Assembly (NCBI RefSeq): GCF_964031245.1
Contig: NZ_OZ035017.1
Coordinates: 713,402-777,401, forward strand
Reading direction: 5' to 3'
From: Rickettsiella endosymbiont of Miltochrista miniata
GTDB lineage: Bacteria > Pseudomonadota > Gammaproteobacteria > Diplorickettsiales > Diplorickettsiaceae
Length of the DNA: 64,000 nt
The stretch's first letter is position 1, and every line of letters starts with the position of its first letter. A program made the position numbers and the translations under genes. The notes beneath the pieces were generated by a model that did no database searches, was not told the origin of the DNA, and worked only from the letters and a program-made list of their open reading frames with translations. This document shows, in pieces, positions 1 to 8,860 of this stretch.

Positions 1-1004
1 TTGGTCAAAGCCACAGAGTAAAACTCACCGACAGAAGCATCACCTTGCAAAATAACACTCGGATATTTCCAAGTAATGGCTGAACCAGTTTCGACTTGTG
101 TCCAAGAGATTTTTGATTGCACACCACGACAGTGACCGCGCTTAGTCACAAAATTATAAATTCCACCTTTGCCGTCTTTATCGCCAGGATACCAGTTTTG
201 CACCGTCGAATATTTAATCTGTGCATGATCTAAGGCTATCAACTCAACCACAGCGGCATGTAATTGATTTTCGTCTCGTTGTGGCGCGGTACATCCTTCT
301 AAATAACTGACATAACTTCCTTCATCAGCGATGATTAAGGTGCGTTCAAACTGACCGGTATTTGCTGCATTAATCCGGAAATAGGTGGATAACTCCATCG
401 GACAGCGTGTACCTGGTGGGATATAGCAAAAAGATCCATCGGTAAACACCGCGGCATTTAAGCAGGCATAAAAATTGTCGGTATAGGGGACGACCGACCC
501 CAAGTATTTCTTGATCAGTTCTGGATATTCTTGTACTGCTTCAGAAAAAGAGCAGAATAAAATACCCATCGTATGCAATTTTTCTTTAAACGTAGTAGCG
601 ACAGAAATACTGTCAAACACCGCATCTACCGCAACATTGGATAAGCGCTCTTGTTCTCTAAGCGAAATACCTAATTTATCATAAGTACGTAATAACTCCG
701 GATCGACTTCATCTAAACTATTTAGCTGTTTTTTTATTTTGGGTGCTGAATAATAGCTAATTGCTTGGTAGTCGATAGCAGGATAGTGCATATAATCGGC
801 CCAGTGCGGTTCGGTTAACGTTAACCAATGGCGATAGGCTTTTAGACGCCAAGCTAATAAAAATTCGGGTTCATTTTTTTTTGCTGAAATATGACGAATA
901 ACGTCCTCATTCAGGCCGCAGGGCAAAGTATCCGATGCGATGTCACTGACGAAGCCATGTTGATAATCTTGTTGTAATAATTTGTTTAAAGCCATTTGGG
1001 TCAT
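1..1004 (-). CDS. sufB: SufB, Fe-S cluster scaffold protein (partial; continues past the left edge)
   Basis: SufB is the scaffold of the SUF iron-sulfur assembly complex SufBCD in the cytoplasm. The minus-strand frame is open from the ATG at 1004 to the window edge, about 334 codons of a family usually near 480 residues, so the 3' third is outside. The start reads [12 protein letters not shown], and near the edge the frame encodes [15 protein letters not shown], a hallmark of the SufB core. The ATG overlaps the TGA of the upstream regulator (ATGA, positions 1001-1004), which indicates translational coupling. Genes expected further left (sufC, sufD, sufS) are not visible. Identification is from recalled family motifs; I am confident. 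Confidence 0.93.
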   Translation of the reverse strand, partial: MTQMALNKLLQQDYQHGFVSDIASDTLPCGLNEDVIRHISAKKNEPEFLLAWRLKAYRHWLTLTEPHWADYMHYPAIDYQAISYYSAPKIKKQLNSLDEVDPELLRTYDKLGISLREQERLSNVAVDAVFDSISVATTFKEKLHTMGILFCSFSEAVQEYPELIKKYLGSVVPYTDNFYACLNAAVFTDGSFCYIPPGTRCPMELSTYFRINAANTGQFERTLIIADEGSYVSYLEGCTAPQRDENQLHAAVVELIALDHAQIKYSTVQNWYPGDKDGKGGIYNFVTKRGHCRGVQSKISWTQVETGSAITWKYPSVILQGDASVGEFYSVALT

Positions 1005-1465
1005 GGGTTGTTCTCAGGCAGTACATGAAGAGGGTTTTCTATCGTTTCTAACTGACTTAACTTAAGTGGTTGTATGAGATCCGCCAAGCTAATCTGCATG
1101 AAGGTTGATTGAATAAAGGCACTAATCCTACGCCAGTTATCTCGAATCGTACACTGTTTTTCTAAGCCACAGGTTCGTATATTATGGCTACATTCGGTAA
1201 GGGCTATTGGGCCTTCTAGCGTTTGAATCACGGTTCCCAGTGAAATATCCGCCGCCGGATAGGCGAGTTGGTAGCCGCCTTTGATGCCCCGATTAGCCTG
1301 CAAAAGACCTTCATGACTTAAGCGTTTCAGCAATTTGCTAGTGGTTGGCAAAGAGATGCCAGTATGCTCGGCAATGTGTTTAGCATTAATGGCAAGTCCA
1401 GGGTGCTGTGATAAATACGCCATGATGACCACGGCATAATCGGTTAGTTTGCTGAGCCTTAACAT
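1001..1465 (-). CDS. Rrf2-family SUF operon regulator (IscR/SufR-like)
   Basis: A 154-residue winged-helix regulator of the Rrf2 family. It begins [18 protein letters not shown], has a helix-turn-helix at about residues 26-50 ([20 protein letters not shown]) and a wing around GGYQLAYP. Three cysteines at about residues 92, 99 and 105 ([16 protein letters not shown]), followed by DNWRRI, fit the SUF-type Rrf2 regulator subgroup, where they would ligate a [2Fe-2S] cluster. It is the first gene of the operon and overlaps sufB by 4 bases. The operator at 1498-1518 lies just upstream, so autoregulation by Fe-S status is likely. Known of the family: the cluster-bound form represses suf/isc genes. 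I do not name it iscR because it sits with suf, not isc. Confidence 0.9.
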   Translation of the reverse strand: MLRLSKLTDYAVVIMAYLSQHPGLAINAKHIAEHTGISLPTTSKLLKRLSHEGLLQANRGIKGGYQLAYPAADISLGTVIQTLEGPIALTECSHNIRTCGLEKQCTIRDNWRRISAFIQSTFMQISLADLIQPLKLSQLETIENPLHVLPENNP

Positions 1466-1497
1466 ATAAAATTAATTTTTTATTATATCCATCTGAA

Positions 1498-1518
1498 ATG
1501 GGACCATTTTAGTCCTAT
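1498..1518 (-). promoter_or_regulatory. IscR type-1-like operator upstream of the suf regulator
   Basis: Read on the minus strand the site is ATAGGACTAAAATGGTCCCA. Its core GACTAAAATGGTC fits the IscR type-1 core GACTRWWWYAGTC at all but one position and is an inverted repeat (GGAC...GTCC). It ends 33 bases upstream of the regulator's ATG. A good -10 (TATAAT, positions 1487-1482) lies between it and the gene, so the site covers the -35 region, as expected for a repressor operator. Function is inferred from the consensus. Confidence 0.7.
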
Positions 1519-1836
1519 TCTCTGCCAAAAACAAGCTTCAGGCTTAATTTGCATTATCGGGATTAAAGGCTACACTTGACTATGAAAGTTCCGTTGGATT
1601 GCGCTTGAAGTTTGATCCTAAAAGGTTGGAGATAGTCTTGATGCATGGTGTGCATGCCTACTTTAAGTAGGAAGCCTAAAGTGCATCACAAATCGCCATC
1701 GTAGCATTGTCGCTTTCAAGTAGATTAAGACACTGACGGGACTTTTTTCTATTTTGTTTCTTAAAACCTTCGTCTTTTGCTTAATTTCTGCGTTGAATCG
1801 CTTTTTTCGTTGCTCATGTACCAAATGATCACTCGG
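1519..1836. other. Gap without a supported gene
   Basis: This 318-base stretch follows the suf promoter. I see no credible gene in any frame. A short minus-strand open stretch downstream of the stop of the 36-residue ORF (1837) contains a basic segment (VHEQRKKRFNAEIKQK) with no start of its own, which could be decayed coding sequence. Around 1640-1690 there are short inverted repeats (ATGCATGGTGTGCAT, CTACTTTAAGTAGG) of unknown role. Confidence 0.4.
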
Positions 1837-1947
1837 CTATTTAACGGATTTTGATTGCCTAATTTCATCGTTAATAATTAATAGTGCACCAATTCCTATA
1901 GCTAAAGCGGCTATAATAATTGGCAAGAAGGATAAAAAAATTTTCAT
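1837..1947 (-). CDS. 36-residue single-pass membrane protein
   Basis: A very small ORF starting MKIFLSFLPIIIAALAIGIG and ending in a short charged tail (NDEIRQSKSVK). Nearly all of the first 25 residues form one hydrophobic helix. The ATG at 1947 overlaps the TGA of the gene upstream (ATGA), so the pair looks translationally coupled; that overlap is the main reason to believe both are real. I do not recognise the family. A holin-like or toxin-like role is possible but unproven. Confidence 0.5.
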   Translation of the reverse strand: MKIFLSFLPIIIAALAIGIGALLIINDEIRQSKSVK

Positions 1948-2156
1948 TGTTTATTTTTCCTCAATCCTAAATATAAAGATATTATACCTGTGGTTGTTAA
2001 TGCTGCAGAAGTTAAGGACATGGTCCAAAAATCTATGCCTACATAATGGTTAATAAATACACCTACAACACCTGCTGTAATAAAATTAATTCCTATTTTT
2101 CTAAAATCTTCCTTTAGAGCCTTTAAATCAATTGATCTTTCGAGCCTTAACAACAC
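1944..2156 (-). CDS. Small two-helix membrane protein, coupled to the 36-residue ORF
   Basis: The frame is open from 2315, but the first 53 codons look non-coding (rich in H, F, Y, C) and have no good ribosome site. I prefer the GTG at 2156, preceded by CAGGA at a suitable distance, giving about 70 residues (VLLRLERSIDLKALKEDF...). If the ATG at 2315 is used the product has 123 residues. The body has a basic amphipathic start, then two hydrophobic helices (FITAGVVGVFINHYVGIDF and LTSAALTTTGIISLYLGL) and ends RKNKQ. It overlaps the next small gene by 4 bases. The function is unknown. The organisation resembles small accessory membrane-protein pairs rather than housekeeping genes. Confidence 0.45.
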   Translation of the reverse strand: MLLRLERSIDLKALKEDFRKIGINFITAGVVGVFINHYVGIDFWTMSLTSAALTTTGIISLYLGLRKNKQ

Positions 2157-2333
2157 AACATCCTGTATTTTTGTTTTTGTTTTATTATACCTTAATATTG
2201 CTAATATTATATTATGATAACAGGTGAGAGAGTAGAAATGAGCCAAGGTATGGTGAAAGAAAAGTCTGTTAAATACATGTTGCTTTCCCATAATACATTC
2301 AACAAAGACATTCACAAATTTCTAGTTATTCGA

Positions 2334-3089
2334 TTAATAACCAAGCGAGCGACCGCCATCGACTGCAATAATTTGACCAGTGATAAAATCTGCATGGTTA
2401 ATCAAGAAAACGGCGGTATTAGCAACGTCTTGTGGTGTTCCGGCACGTTTCAAAGCGTTGCGCGCGACGATTTTTTCACGTAAAGCTTGATTAAATTCAG
2501 TTTCATCCTCTGGCCACAATACAATACCCGGCGCAATGGCATTGACGCGAATGTCGGGCCCTAATTCTTTGGCTAAACTCTTGGTGAGCATCACTAATCC
2601 GGCTTTGGCAACACAATAGACTGAATAATTTTTTAGCGGGCGTTGGGCTTGAATATCGACGAGATTGATAATGCACCCTTTTTGCTGTTTGAGATACGGG
2701 GCTGCGCTTTGTGATAAAAAGAATGGCGCCTTTAAATTGCTCGCCATGACATCTTCCCATACGCTAGGCGTTAGCTTGGCGAAAGGTACGGGATAAAAGC
2801 TAGACGCATTATTGATTAAGACATCAAGTTGGCCCCATTGGCGGATGACTTGTTCGATGAGACCCTCTAGCTTGACGGTATCGCGTAAATCGGCACCCAG
2901 CGCAATAGCTGAATCTTGTCGTTGTTGGTTAAAGCGCGCACATAGGTCAGAAGCTTGCTGGGCGGATTCTCGATAGTGTATCGCCAAACGCATGCCTTGC
3001 TGATGACAATGTCGGGCAATTGCGGCTCCGACGCGTTTTCCAGCCCCGGTTATTAGCACTACCTTACTGTTTGCTTTAGAATCTGACAT
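2334..3089 (-). CDS. folM: Pteridine reductase / FolM-like short-chain dehydrogenase
   Basis: A 251-residue short-chain dehydrogenase/reductase. The NAD(P) motif is TGAGKRVG (residues 15-22); the arginine in TGxxxRxG is typical of pteridine reductases (PTR1/FolM). NNAS occurs near residue 91, and the catalytic Tyr and Lys sit in YSVYCVAKAG near residue 160. The C-terminal GQIIAVDGGRSL is standard for the fold. FolM-type enzymes reduce dihydromonapterin or dihydrofolate with NADPH, so a role in pterin/folate supply is likely; substrate is inferred. The gene diverges from the methyltransferase gene with only 24 bases between start codons, so the promoters must overlap the opposing coding ends. 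Confidence 0.8.
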   Translation of the reverse strand: MSDSKANSKVVLITGAGKRVGAAIARHCHQQGMRLAIHYRESAQQASDLCARFNQQRQDSAIALGADLRDTVKLEGLIEQVIRQWGQLDVLINNASSFYPVPFAKLTPSVWEDVMASNLKAPFFLSQSAAPYLKQQKGCIINLVDIQAQRPLKNYSVYCVAKAGLVMLTKSLAKELGPDIRVNAIAPGIVLWPEDETEFNQALREKIVARNALKRAGTPQDVANTAVFLINHADFITGQIIAVDGGRSLGY

Positions 3090-3113
3090 TGTTTTACCTT
3101 AAATAATGTAACA

Positions 3114-4295
3114 ATGATAAAAATACCGCTAGGCTTACCTGTTCCGACTACACCGCTGCAAGCCCAGAGTGAGCAATTGTGTCAATTGATTCGCGAAGAA
3201 ATACGTCATCAGGCATCGGCCTCTATCAGCTTTGCACGATTTATGCAGTTGGCATTATACGAGCCAGAGCTGGGATATTATACCGCCGCTTTGGATAAAT
3301 TTGGTAAAGCCGGTGATTTTACTACCGCACCTGAGATTTCCCCTCTATTTGCTCGTTGCATCGGCCGACAGTGTCAGCAAGTTTTCGCAAGCTTAGGTCA
3401 GTCTGATATTTTGGAAATAGGAGCGGGTACGGGTCAATTGGCCATCGATTTATTGTTGTTTTTGGAAAAAGAGCAGAGTTTGCCTAGGACCTATAAAATT
3501 TTTGAAATCAGTCCCACACTCAGACAACGTCAACAACAACGATTGCAGCAGCACATGCCTCATTTATTTCCTTTAATACAATGGTTAGAGGATTGGCCAG
3601 CTATGCCTATTAAAGGCGTAATTCTAGCTAATGAAGTAGTGGATGCCTTGCCCGTGCATCAGTTCCTTTGGACTAAAGATAGTATACAGGAGGTGCGTGT
3701 CGGTGTTGAAAAGGATCATTTTAAGTATCATCTGACTCCTATTGATAGCTTGCTCATAAGTCAATTAAGCCAGTTGCAAACGGCCTATTTTCCAGGAGCA
3801 AAGGACTATCAGTCTGAAGTATCTACGGGGCTTACTGATTGGGTAAGCAAGCTGAATCAAGCCTTAGAGCAAGGGTTAGTGTTAATTATTGATTATGGTT
3901 TCCCCGCGCAAGAATATTATCATCCCGATAGAATGAATGGTACGCTGTTGTGCTACTACCAGCATCGTGCTCATGCTGACCCCTTAAGTTTAGTAGGTCT
4001 ACAGGATATTACGGCTTCGGTGGATTTTAGCGGCCTGGCACGAGCGGCGCTGCAATCAGGCCTAAAGGTGTCTGGCTACACCTCACAAGCCGCTTTCTTA
4101 CTTAACAATGATTTGTTACCTCTAATAGAAAAATGTTATGATGAGATATCCTCGATGGATGTCAATCGACAGGTGCATTTATTAACGTCACCGAGTGAAA
4201 TGGGAGAGCTTATAAAAGTGATGGGCTTGACCCGAAACTGTGAGTTTTCCCCATTAAATGGATTTAAGTTATACGATAAACGGACTCGTTTGTAG
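3114..4295 (+). CDS. MidA/NDUFAF7-family SAM-dependent protein arginine methyltransferase
   Basis: A 393-residue protein of the DUF185/COG1565 family, whose mitochondrial member NDUFAF7 (MidA) methylates a complex I subunit. The N-terminus shows the family signature FMQLALYEPELGYY followed by GKAGDFTTAPEISPLF. The SAM-binding loop is ILEIGAGTGQLA (about residues 100-111), and the acidic LANEVVDALPVHQF is the conserved family motif near residue 170. GLVLIIDYGFPAQEYYHP follows. Length is normal. It ends about 50 bases before the secretion operon; nothing suggests a role in secretion. The bacterial substrate is not established. Confidence 0.88.
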   Translation: MIKIPLGLPVPTTPLQAQSEQLCQLIREEIRHQASASISFARFMQLALYEPELGYYTAALDKFGKAGDFTTAPEISPLFARCIGRQCQQVFASLGQSDILEIGAGTGQLAIDLLLFLEKEQSLPRTYKIFEISPTLRQRQQQRLQQHMPHLFPLIQWLEDWPAMPIKGVILANEVVDALPVHQFLWTKDSIQEVRVGVEKDHFKYHLTPIDSLLISQLSQLQTAYFPGAKDYQSEVSTGLTDWVSKLNQALEQGLVLIIDYGFPAQEYYHPDRMNGTLLCYYQHRAHADPLSLVGLQDITASVDFSGLARAALQSGLKVSGYTSQAAFLLNNDLLPLIEKCYDEISSMDVNRQVHLLTSPSEMGELIKVMGLTRNCEFSPLNGFKLYDKRTRL

Positions 4296-4348
4296 GCTGG
4301 GTTTATTGAATTAAAAATTGGTAACACATAATAAGGATCAAGTTGACT

Positions 4349-4567
4349 ATGATTTTTTCTAACCGTAAAAATGTTGATAACGATTTTACTGAAGTAATAG
4401 AAACGACTTTAGAAAACTTACGCTATTTAAATCGTCGGATTATTAACGTTTCTGAGAAAATACAAAATCCCAATTTAGCTATTGCAACTGATTGTATAAA
4501 CTCTATGCGGAATGAAATCCAAACAGTGACTGTTTGCGGGTCTACTCAAACTTTTCACTGTGGTTAA
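4349..4567 (+). CDS. Candidate FIR protein (functional IcmR replacement), partner of IcmQ
   Basis: A protein of 72 residues (74 if the TTG at 4343 is the start; AAGGA at 4333-4337 could serve either). It contains one amphipathic stretch (FTEVIETTLENLRYLNRRI) and two cysteines near the C-terminus. I see no resemblance to Legionella IcmR. What identifies it is position: it lies immediately upstream of icmQ, where Legionella has icmR and other species carry unrelated, fast-evolving FIR genes whose small products bind IcmQ (known in Coxiella as two such genes). A FIR would bind the IcmQ N-terminal domain and control its membrane insertion. Assignment rests on synteny and size. Confidence 0.6.
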   Translation: MIFSNRKNVDNDFTEVIETTLENLRYLNRRIINVSEKIQNPNLAIATDCINSMRNEIQTVTVCGSTQTFHCG

Positions 4568-4586
4568 TTTTCTTGAGACTTAATTT

Positions 4587-5156
4587 ATGCTTCAGACTGA
4601 GCAAGAAATTCAAGTCGCTTTAGAAATAAAGAAAATATTAGATGAAGGAATAGCAGCGGGTCCATGGCAAAACAATTTATTTTTAAAAGGGATTAAGAAA
4701 AAACTAGAAGAGATACGCGATGACTTTGTCACTAAAGTCGGTTTAGACCAACATCATGGGCAAATCGCGAATGATTTGCTAGCCGCTAATAGTTTTGAAA
4801 ACACAGAGGTGTATATTGCGCTTTATCAATCCCAAGGCAGCAATATGAATAAATGGCAAGAAGTTGTCGTTTCATTAGTTAATTATACCATGGGACGACC
4901 GATTTATTACAATGAAACGGATGTCCGTGCAGCGATTCGTTTAAACGATAGAAATTTAAATCATGCGTACGTTATAGTAAATGTGCCTAGCGATGCGATT
5001 CTGGCCGACGAGGACCTAGGCGGCCGTACCGATCGCGAGGGGCGTAAGTTAATTAGCTTATCAGAAGCGGCGATACAGCTGAAGAATATCGTTCGCTTAG
5101 TACATGCGACGGGACAATATAAATTAGTTAGAAATTTTTTAGTAAAAGAAACTTGA
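4587..5156 (+). CDS. icmQ: IcmQ, T4BSS cytoplasmic membrane-active protein
   Basis: A 189-residue protein, essentially the Legionella IcmQ length (about 191). The N-terminal helix contains the family-like pattern GPWQNNLFLKGIKKKLEEIRDDF (residues about 25-47, shown here in part), which in IcmQ binds IcmR/FIR and inserts into membranes. The C-terminal half (about residues 60-189) corresponds to the NAD-binding ADP-ribosyltransferase-like domain. It follows the FIR candidate by 19 bases and precedes icmP. A 32-base relic of the dispersed TATACTC element lies between icmQ and icmP. Identification is from sequence and gene order. Confidence 0.88.
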   Translation: MLQTEQEIQVALEIKKILDEGIAAGPWQNNLFLKGIKKKLEEIRDDFVTKVGLDQHHGQIANDLLAANSFENTEVYIALYQSQGSNMNKWQEVVVSLVNYTMGRPIYYNETDVRAAIRLNDRNLNHAYVIVNVPSDAILADEDLGGRTDREGRKLISLSEAAIQLKNIVRLVHATGQYKLVRNFLVKET

Positions 5157-5170
5157 TTCGAATAAAAAAA

Positions 5171-5202
5171 CATACTCCAGCAACTCAAGTGCGAAGAGTA
5201 TA
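5171..5202. repeat. 32-bp internally deleted relic of the TATACTC...GAGTATA element
   Basis: The stretch starts ATACTCCAG and ends CTCAAGTGCGAAGAGTATA. The final 19 bases match the 3' end of the full elements at 20905-21029 and 57169-57292, and ATACTC matches the other end. Both termini are therefore kept with the middle lost. It sits in the icmQ-icmP gap, so it is part of the operon transcript. Confidence 0.6.
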
Positions 5203-5219
5203 AAAAATAAATAACAATT

Positions 5220-6347
5220 ATGGCCGCTCCAGCACAACAACAGCAATCCGGAGATAATTCACTTGCTCCATTGTGGATCATTTTATGTATCTTTCTTTTA
5301 GGATGGTTGCTTTGGGCCTTTTTTCACACACAAATCGTTGCCTTTGCCCTACAGATTAAATTCTGGGAATCGCGTTTAATTTCATTCGTCTTGCCTTCCA
5401 TGGCGCAGCTTCCAGCGAGTATCCATCATTTAATTCCCGCACAAGTAGTCTTTCCACAATTATTAGATATTAGCCATGAAATCGGTAGTTATTTACGTTA
5501 TCCGATTATGGTGATCCTCGTCGTATTAGCGTTAATTATTTATTTTAGCCATATTAATTTACAATTTAAAAAGTTTTATAACATGGGCACGCTCGCAGAG
5601 GCAGAACGGAAAAATTGGCCACAAATTTCGCCGGTCATTAAGCTTGATTTAGTCAAGGAAGATATTGATAAAGGGCCTTGGGCGATGGCGCTATCACCGA
5701 TGCAATTTGCTAAAAAATATCAATTATTACAGGAAGAAAAAATCATTCCTTCCATGACGATGACTGCAAAAATTCATAATCAAAGAACGGTGACTATAAA
5801 AAGAGAGGCGGCACATCACGTTTTCGTCATGCAATGTGGGGAGTATTGGCAAGGTATCCATTATTTAAAGCCAGCGACTAAGGCTTTATTTGCCGTGTTT
5901 GCTGCAAGAGCCAACCGCGATCGCGATGGCGCATTGAAATTATTATTACAAATTGCCGAATCGACGACAAAGGGACGACTGGATTTTTCAGGGGTTGATG
6001 CCTTATTAGAAAAACATAAAAATAATAAATTAGTCCAACGCGTGATGCAGAGTCATGCCTATGTTTTAACGGTAATGGCCTCGATGTTAGTCTTAGCAAG
6101 AAAAGAAGGGGTTTTAGCGACGGCGGATTTTTTATGGCTTAAACCGACGGATAGATTATTGTGGTTTATGTTAAATTCGGTGGGTCGTCAAACCTCTTTT
6201 GCAGAAGTAAGCGGTCCCTTTGCTCACTGGAATGTTGAGAGGGCAATGGGCAGAAGACTCATGGTTCCTATGGTAGATGAAGCGGTTAATGGTTTAGAAG
6301 CCGCGATTAAAGACATACTTTATATTCCTGATGCGGAAGAAGGGTGA
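5220..6347 (+). CDS. icmP: IcmP/DotM, T4BSS coupling-complex membrane protein
   Basis: A 375-residue inner-membrane protein, the normal IcmP/DotM size. Two hydrophobic segments lie at about residues 16-40 (LWIILCIFLLGWLLWAFF) and 90-112 (YPIMVILVVLALIIYF), followed by a large cytoplasmic domain. DotM works with DotL/IcmO, DotN/IcmJ and the IcmS-IcmW adaptor in the type IV coupling complex that recruits effectors. It starts 63 bases after icmQ and is separated from icmO by a REP-like repeat (6360-6450). The family is recognised from the order icmQ-P-O and the topology. Confidence 0.9.
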   Translation: MAAPAQQQQSGDNSLAPLWIILCIFLLGWLLWAFFHTQIVAFALQIKFWESRLISFVLPSMAQLPASIHHLIPAQVVFPQLLDISHEIGSYLRYPIMVILVVLALIIYFSHINLQFKKFYNMGTLAEAERKNWPQISPVIKLDLVKEDIDKGPWAMALSPMQFAKKYQLLQEEKIIPSMTMTAKIHNQRTVTIKREAAHHVFVMQCGEYWQGIHYLKPATKALFAVFAARANRDRDGALKLLLQIAESTTKGRLDFSGVDALLEKHKNNKLVQRVMQSHAYVLTVMASMLVLARKEGVLATADFLWLKPTDRLLWFMLNSVGRQTSFAEVSGPFAHWNVERAMGRRLMVPMVDEAVNGLEAAIKDILYIPDAEEG

Positions 6348-6359
6348 GAAGTATATTAT

Positions 6360-6450
6360 CGTCATTGCGAGCGCGTAGCGCGCGGCAATCTAGAAGATAC
6401 GTAAACTGTGAATGGATGGCCACGCTCACTTCGTGAGCTCGCCATGACGG
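6360..6450. repeat. REP-like inverted repeat (GTCATTGCGAGC family) between icmP and icmO
   Basis: It begins CGTCATTGCGAGCGCGTAGC and ends GCTCGCCATGACGG. The two ends are imperfect inverses and enclose a middle segment containing GGCAATCTAG, so the transcript could fold into a long hairpin. The same unit recurs elsewhere in this window. Here it lies inside the secretion operon and could stabilise or attenuate the mRNA (inference). Confidence 0.85.
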
Positions 6451-6481
6451 GTTATTAATAAAGCTGAGAGTTGATTACGGT

Positions 6482-8848
6482 ATGGTAGCTATAGCACGTG
6501 GTTTAGAACAAAAACACGAACAAGATCCGCGTAAGTTATTACGAGATACGCGTACGCTATCGCAGCGTTTTGTCGACTTCTTCAAAAATCCTTCTGCAGT
6601 GACTATTTTATTAGTCGGTTTTGCTGCAGGCGCATTTATTATTCCTACCATTGCCGATATTATTTTTCTACTCGGAGTCCTGTCATTTTTTTATGCATAT
6701 ACACGTAAAACCAGTTTACCGTTTCGGATGCCACAACGTTCGCATAAATTAGATCATAACGATTTAAAAGCCGGAAGTAATAAACCACAAAAAGCACGTG
6801 GTATTTGTTTGTTTGGTAACGAAATATCGAGTGGTGAAGAATTATGGTTTAGCAACGATGATATGCGAACGCACTGTTTAATCTTCGGCTCTACCGGCAG
6901 TGGTAAAACCGAAGCGTTAATATCGTTGGCGTTTAATGCATTGGTGCAGGGCAGTGGCTTTATTTATGTAGACGGAAAAGGGGATAACAGTTTATTTGCT
7001 AAAGTTTTTTCTATGGCGCGTTCGATGGGACGTGAAGATGATATTTTGGTCGTCAATTTTATGACCGGTGCGCGTGATATTGTCGGACCACAAGAAAAAC
7101 GCTTGTCGAATACCATGAATCCCTTTGCGAATGGTTCTTCGAGTATGTTATCGCAGCTCGTGGTCAGTTTGATGGATAGTAGTAGTAATACACCCGATGG
7201 TGATATGTGGAAAGGGAGAGCGATAGTCTTCGTTGAAGCGTTAATGAAACTCTTGGTTTATATCCGTGATCAAGGTGGAATTTTATTAGACGTTAACGTT
7301 GTGCGTAATTATTTTGAGTTAACACGCGTAGAAAATATTGTTATTGATAAAATATTTCCACGCGATGGCCAAGAACCTTTGAGCTTAATGGATGTGCCTG
7401 AAGTTGTACTAGAACCGATTACCAATTACCTTATTAACTTGCCGGGTTATGACAAATCAAAAAAAGGTAAACAAGTCTCACAAGTATTAGAACAGCATGG
7501 GTTTATTACCATGCAGTTAACCCGTGTATTTGGTTCCTTAGCGGATACCTATGGTCATATTTTACGAACCAATTTGGCAGAAGTTGATTTAAAGGACGTG
7601 GTTTTAAATCGTCGTATACTTTTGGTGTTATTGCCCGCGTTTGAAAAATCACCTGACGAATTATCCAATCTAGGTAAAGTGATTATTGCTTCCTTAAAGG
7701 CCATGTTAGCCGCGGGTTTAGGTGAGGAAGTAGAAGGAGATTACCGCGATATTATTGAACGTAAACCCACCAATTCTTTAACCCCTTATTTATGCGTATT
7801 GGATGAATATGGTTATTACGCTGTTCCCGGATTTGCAGTGGTTCCCGCGCAAGCACGGTCTTTAGGGTTTTCCATTGTTTTTGCCGGACAAGATTTACCC
7901 GCCTTTCAAAAAGCTTCCAAAGAAGAAGCGGCATCGATAGGAGCAAACTGTAATATTAAACTTTGTATGAAATTGGAAGATCCGCTAGAAACCTGGGATT
8001 TCTTTTCAAAAAGTGCAGGTGAAGCTTGGGTCACTAAAGTAGATGCTTTTCAAACGCGTGCTGAAAGTGTGATGAATAATTATGCGGATACACGCAGTGC
8101 TTCTTCGGAGAAACGAGCACGTATCGATTTACTCGATTTAAAAGAACAACGTGAAGGTGAAGCGCACATTTTATTTAAATCCAAGATTATTCGTGCGCGA
8201 TTATTTTATGCAAATCCACGACCGGTGGCACGCATGCGACTTAATCAATTTTTGAAAGTGGGTTTACCGACTAATCGTTATTTGTTAGATCTGCAATCAC
8301 GCCTGCAAAATTTTCGACTAGTGACTGAGAAAGAACAGTTTTCACTCAATAAACTCGATGAATCGGCCATTATTACTACATTGGCGCAAACCTTATCTGA
8401 GCATTCTGATCTCAATCCTATCGCTGCTGCCATGCCCGCCTTATTAGCATTAGATGAACCTATTACAGAGAGCAGTAGAGAAGAAAGTATCATAGAAGAA
8501 GAGGTATCATTACCCGTAAATGAGTTGAACGTATTCACTCCCTTAACCGCGACACCGCAATTAACGAGTCTGATGATGGTAGATAATCCAGAGCAATTTA
8601 ACGCGGCATTTTTAAAACGTGTTGCAACGCAAAAACAAGTTGCCGTGATAGAAAAAGTGTCTGGTAAATTTGAAAAACACGCCAATAGTATTGCCACTGA
8701 AATTGTTCAGGATATGGCGTTAGCAACTCATTACCCCCCTGCGCTGAATCATATTTTGCCAGGCACAGAAATGGCTAAAGAGGTGAATAAACTGCTGACA
8801 GCTATTAAAAAAGAACGAGAAACCAATGAGAAAAAATCAGATGCCTAG
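6482..8848 (+). CDS. icmO: IcmO/DotL, T4BSS coupling ATPase (VirD4-like)
   Basis: A 788-residue coupling protein of the VirD4/TraD class; Legionella DotL is close to this length. Two N-terminal membrane segments occupy about residues 39-73. The Walker A is GSTGSGKTE at residues 136-144, and a Walker B-like LCVLDEYG lies near residue 436. The C-terminal tail after about residue 620 is variable and, in DotL, carries the IcmS-IcmW/LvgA adaptor-binding region. It receives effectors and energises their entry into the channel at the inner membrane. It ends 12 bases before icmN. No key motif is missing. Confidence 0.96.
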   Translation: MVAIARGLEQKHEQDPRKLLRDTRTLSQRFVDFFKNPSAVTILLVGFAAGAFIIPTIADIIFLLGVLSFFYAYTRKTSLPFRMPQRSHKLDHNDLKAGSNKPQKARGICLFGNEISSGEELWFSNDDMRTHCLIFGSTGSGKTEALISLAFNALVQGSGFIYVDGKGDNSLFAKVFSMARSMGREDDILVVNFMTGARDIVGPQEKRLSNTMNPFANGSSSMLSQLVVSLMDSSSNTPDGDMWKGRAIVFVEALMKLLVYIRDQGGILLDVNVVRNYFELTRVENIVIDKIFPRDGQEPLSLMDVPEVVLEPITNYLINLPGYDKSKKGKQVSQVLEQHGFITMQLTRVFGSLADTYGHILRTNLAEVDLKDVVLNRRILLVLLPAFEKSPDELSNLGKVIIASLKAMLAAGLGEEVEGDYRDIIERKPTNSLTPYLCVLDEYGYYAVPGFAVVPAQARSLGFSIVFAGQDLPAFQKASKEEAASIGANCNIKLCMKLEDPLETWDFFSKSAGEAWVTKVDAFQTRAESVMNNYADTRSASSEKRARIDLLDLKEQREGEAHILFKSKIIRARLFYANPRPVARMRLNQFLKVGLPTNRYLLDLQSRLQNFRLVTEKEQFSLNKLDESAIITTLAQTLSEHSDLNPIAAAMPALLALDEPITESSREESIIEEEVSLPVNELNVFTPLTATPQLTSLMMVDNPEQFNAAFLKRVATQKQVAVIEKVSGKFEKHANSIATEIVQDMALATHYPPALNHILPGTEMAKEVNKLLTAIKKERETNEKKSDA

Positions 8849-8860
8849 ACAGGTTAATTT

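Noticed and set aside
2214-2483. 89-codon plus-strand open frame
   Set aside because: It overlaps the end of the pteridine reductase gene and the small membrane gene on the opposite strand; likely a shadow.
6360-6450. Repeats considered as CRISPR
   Set aside because: Units are dispersed, variable and internally palindromic; there is no regular spacer array and no cas gene.
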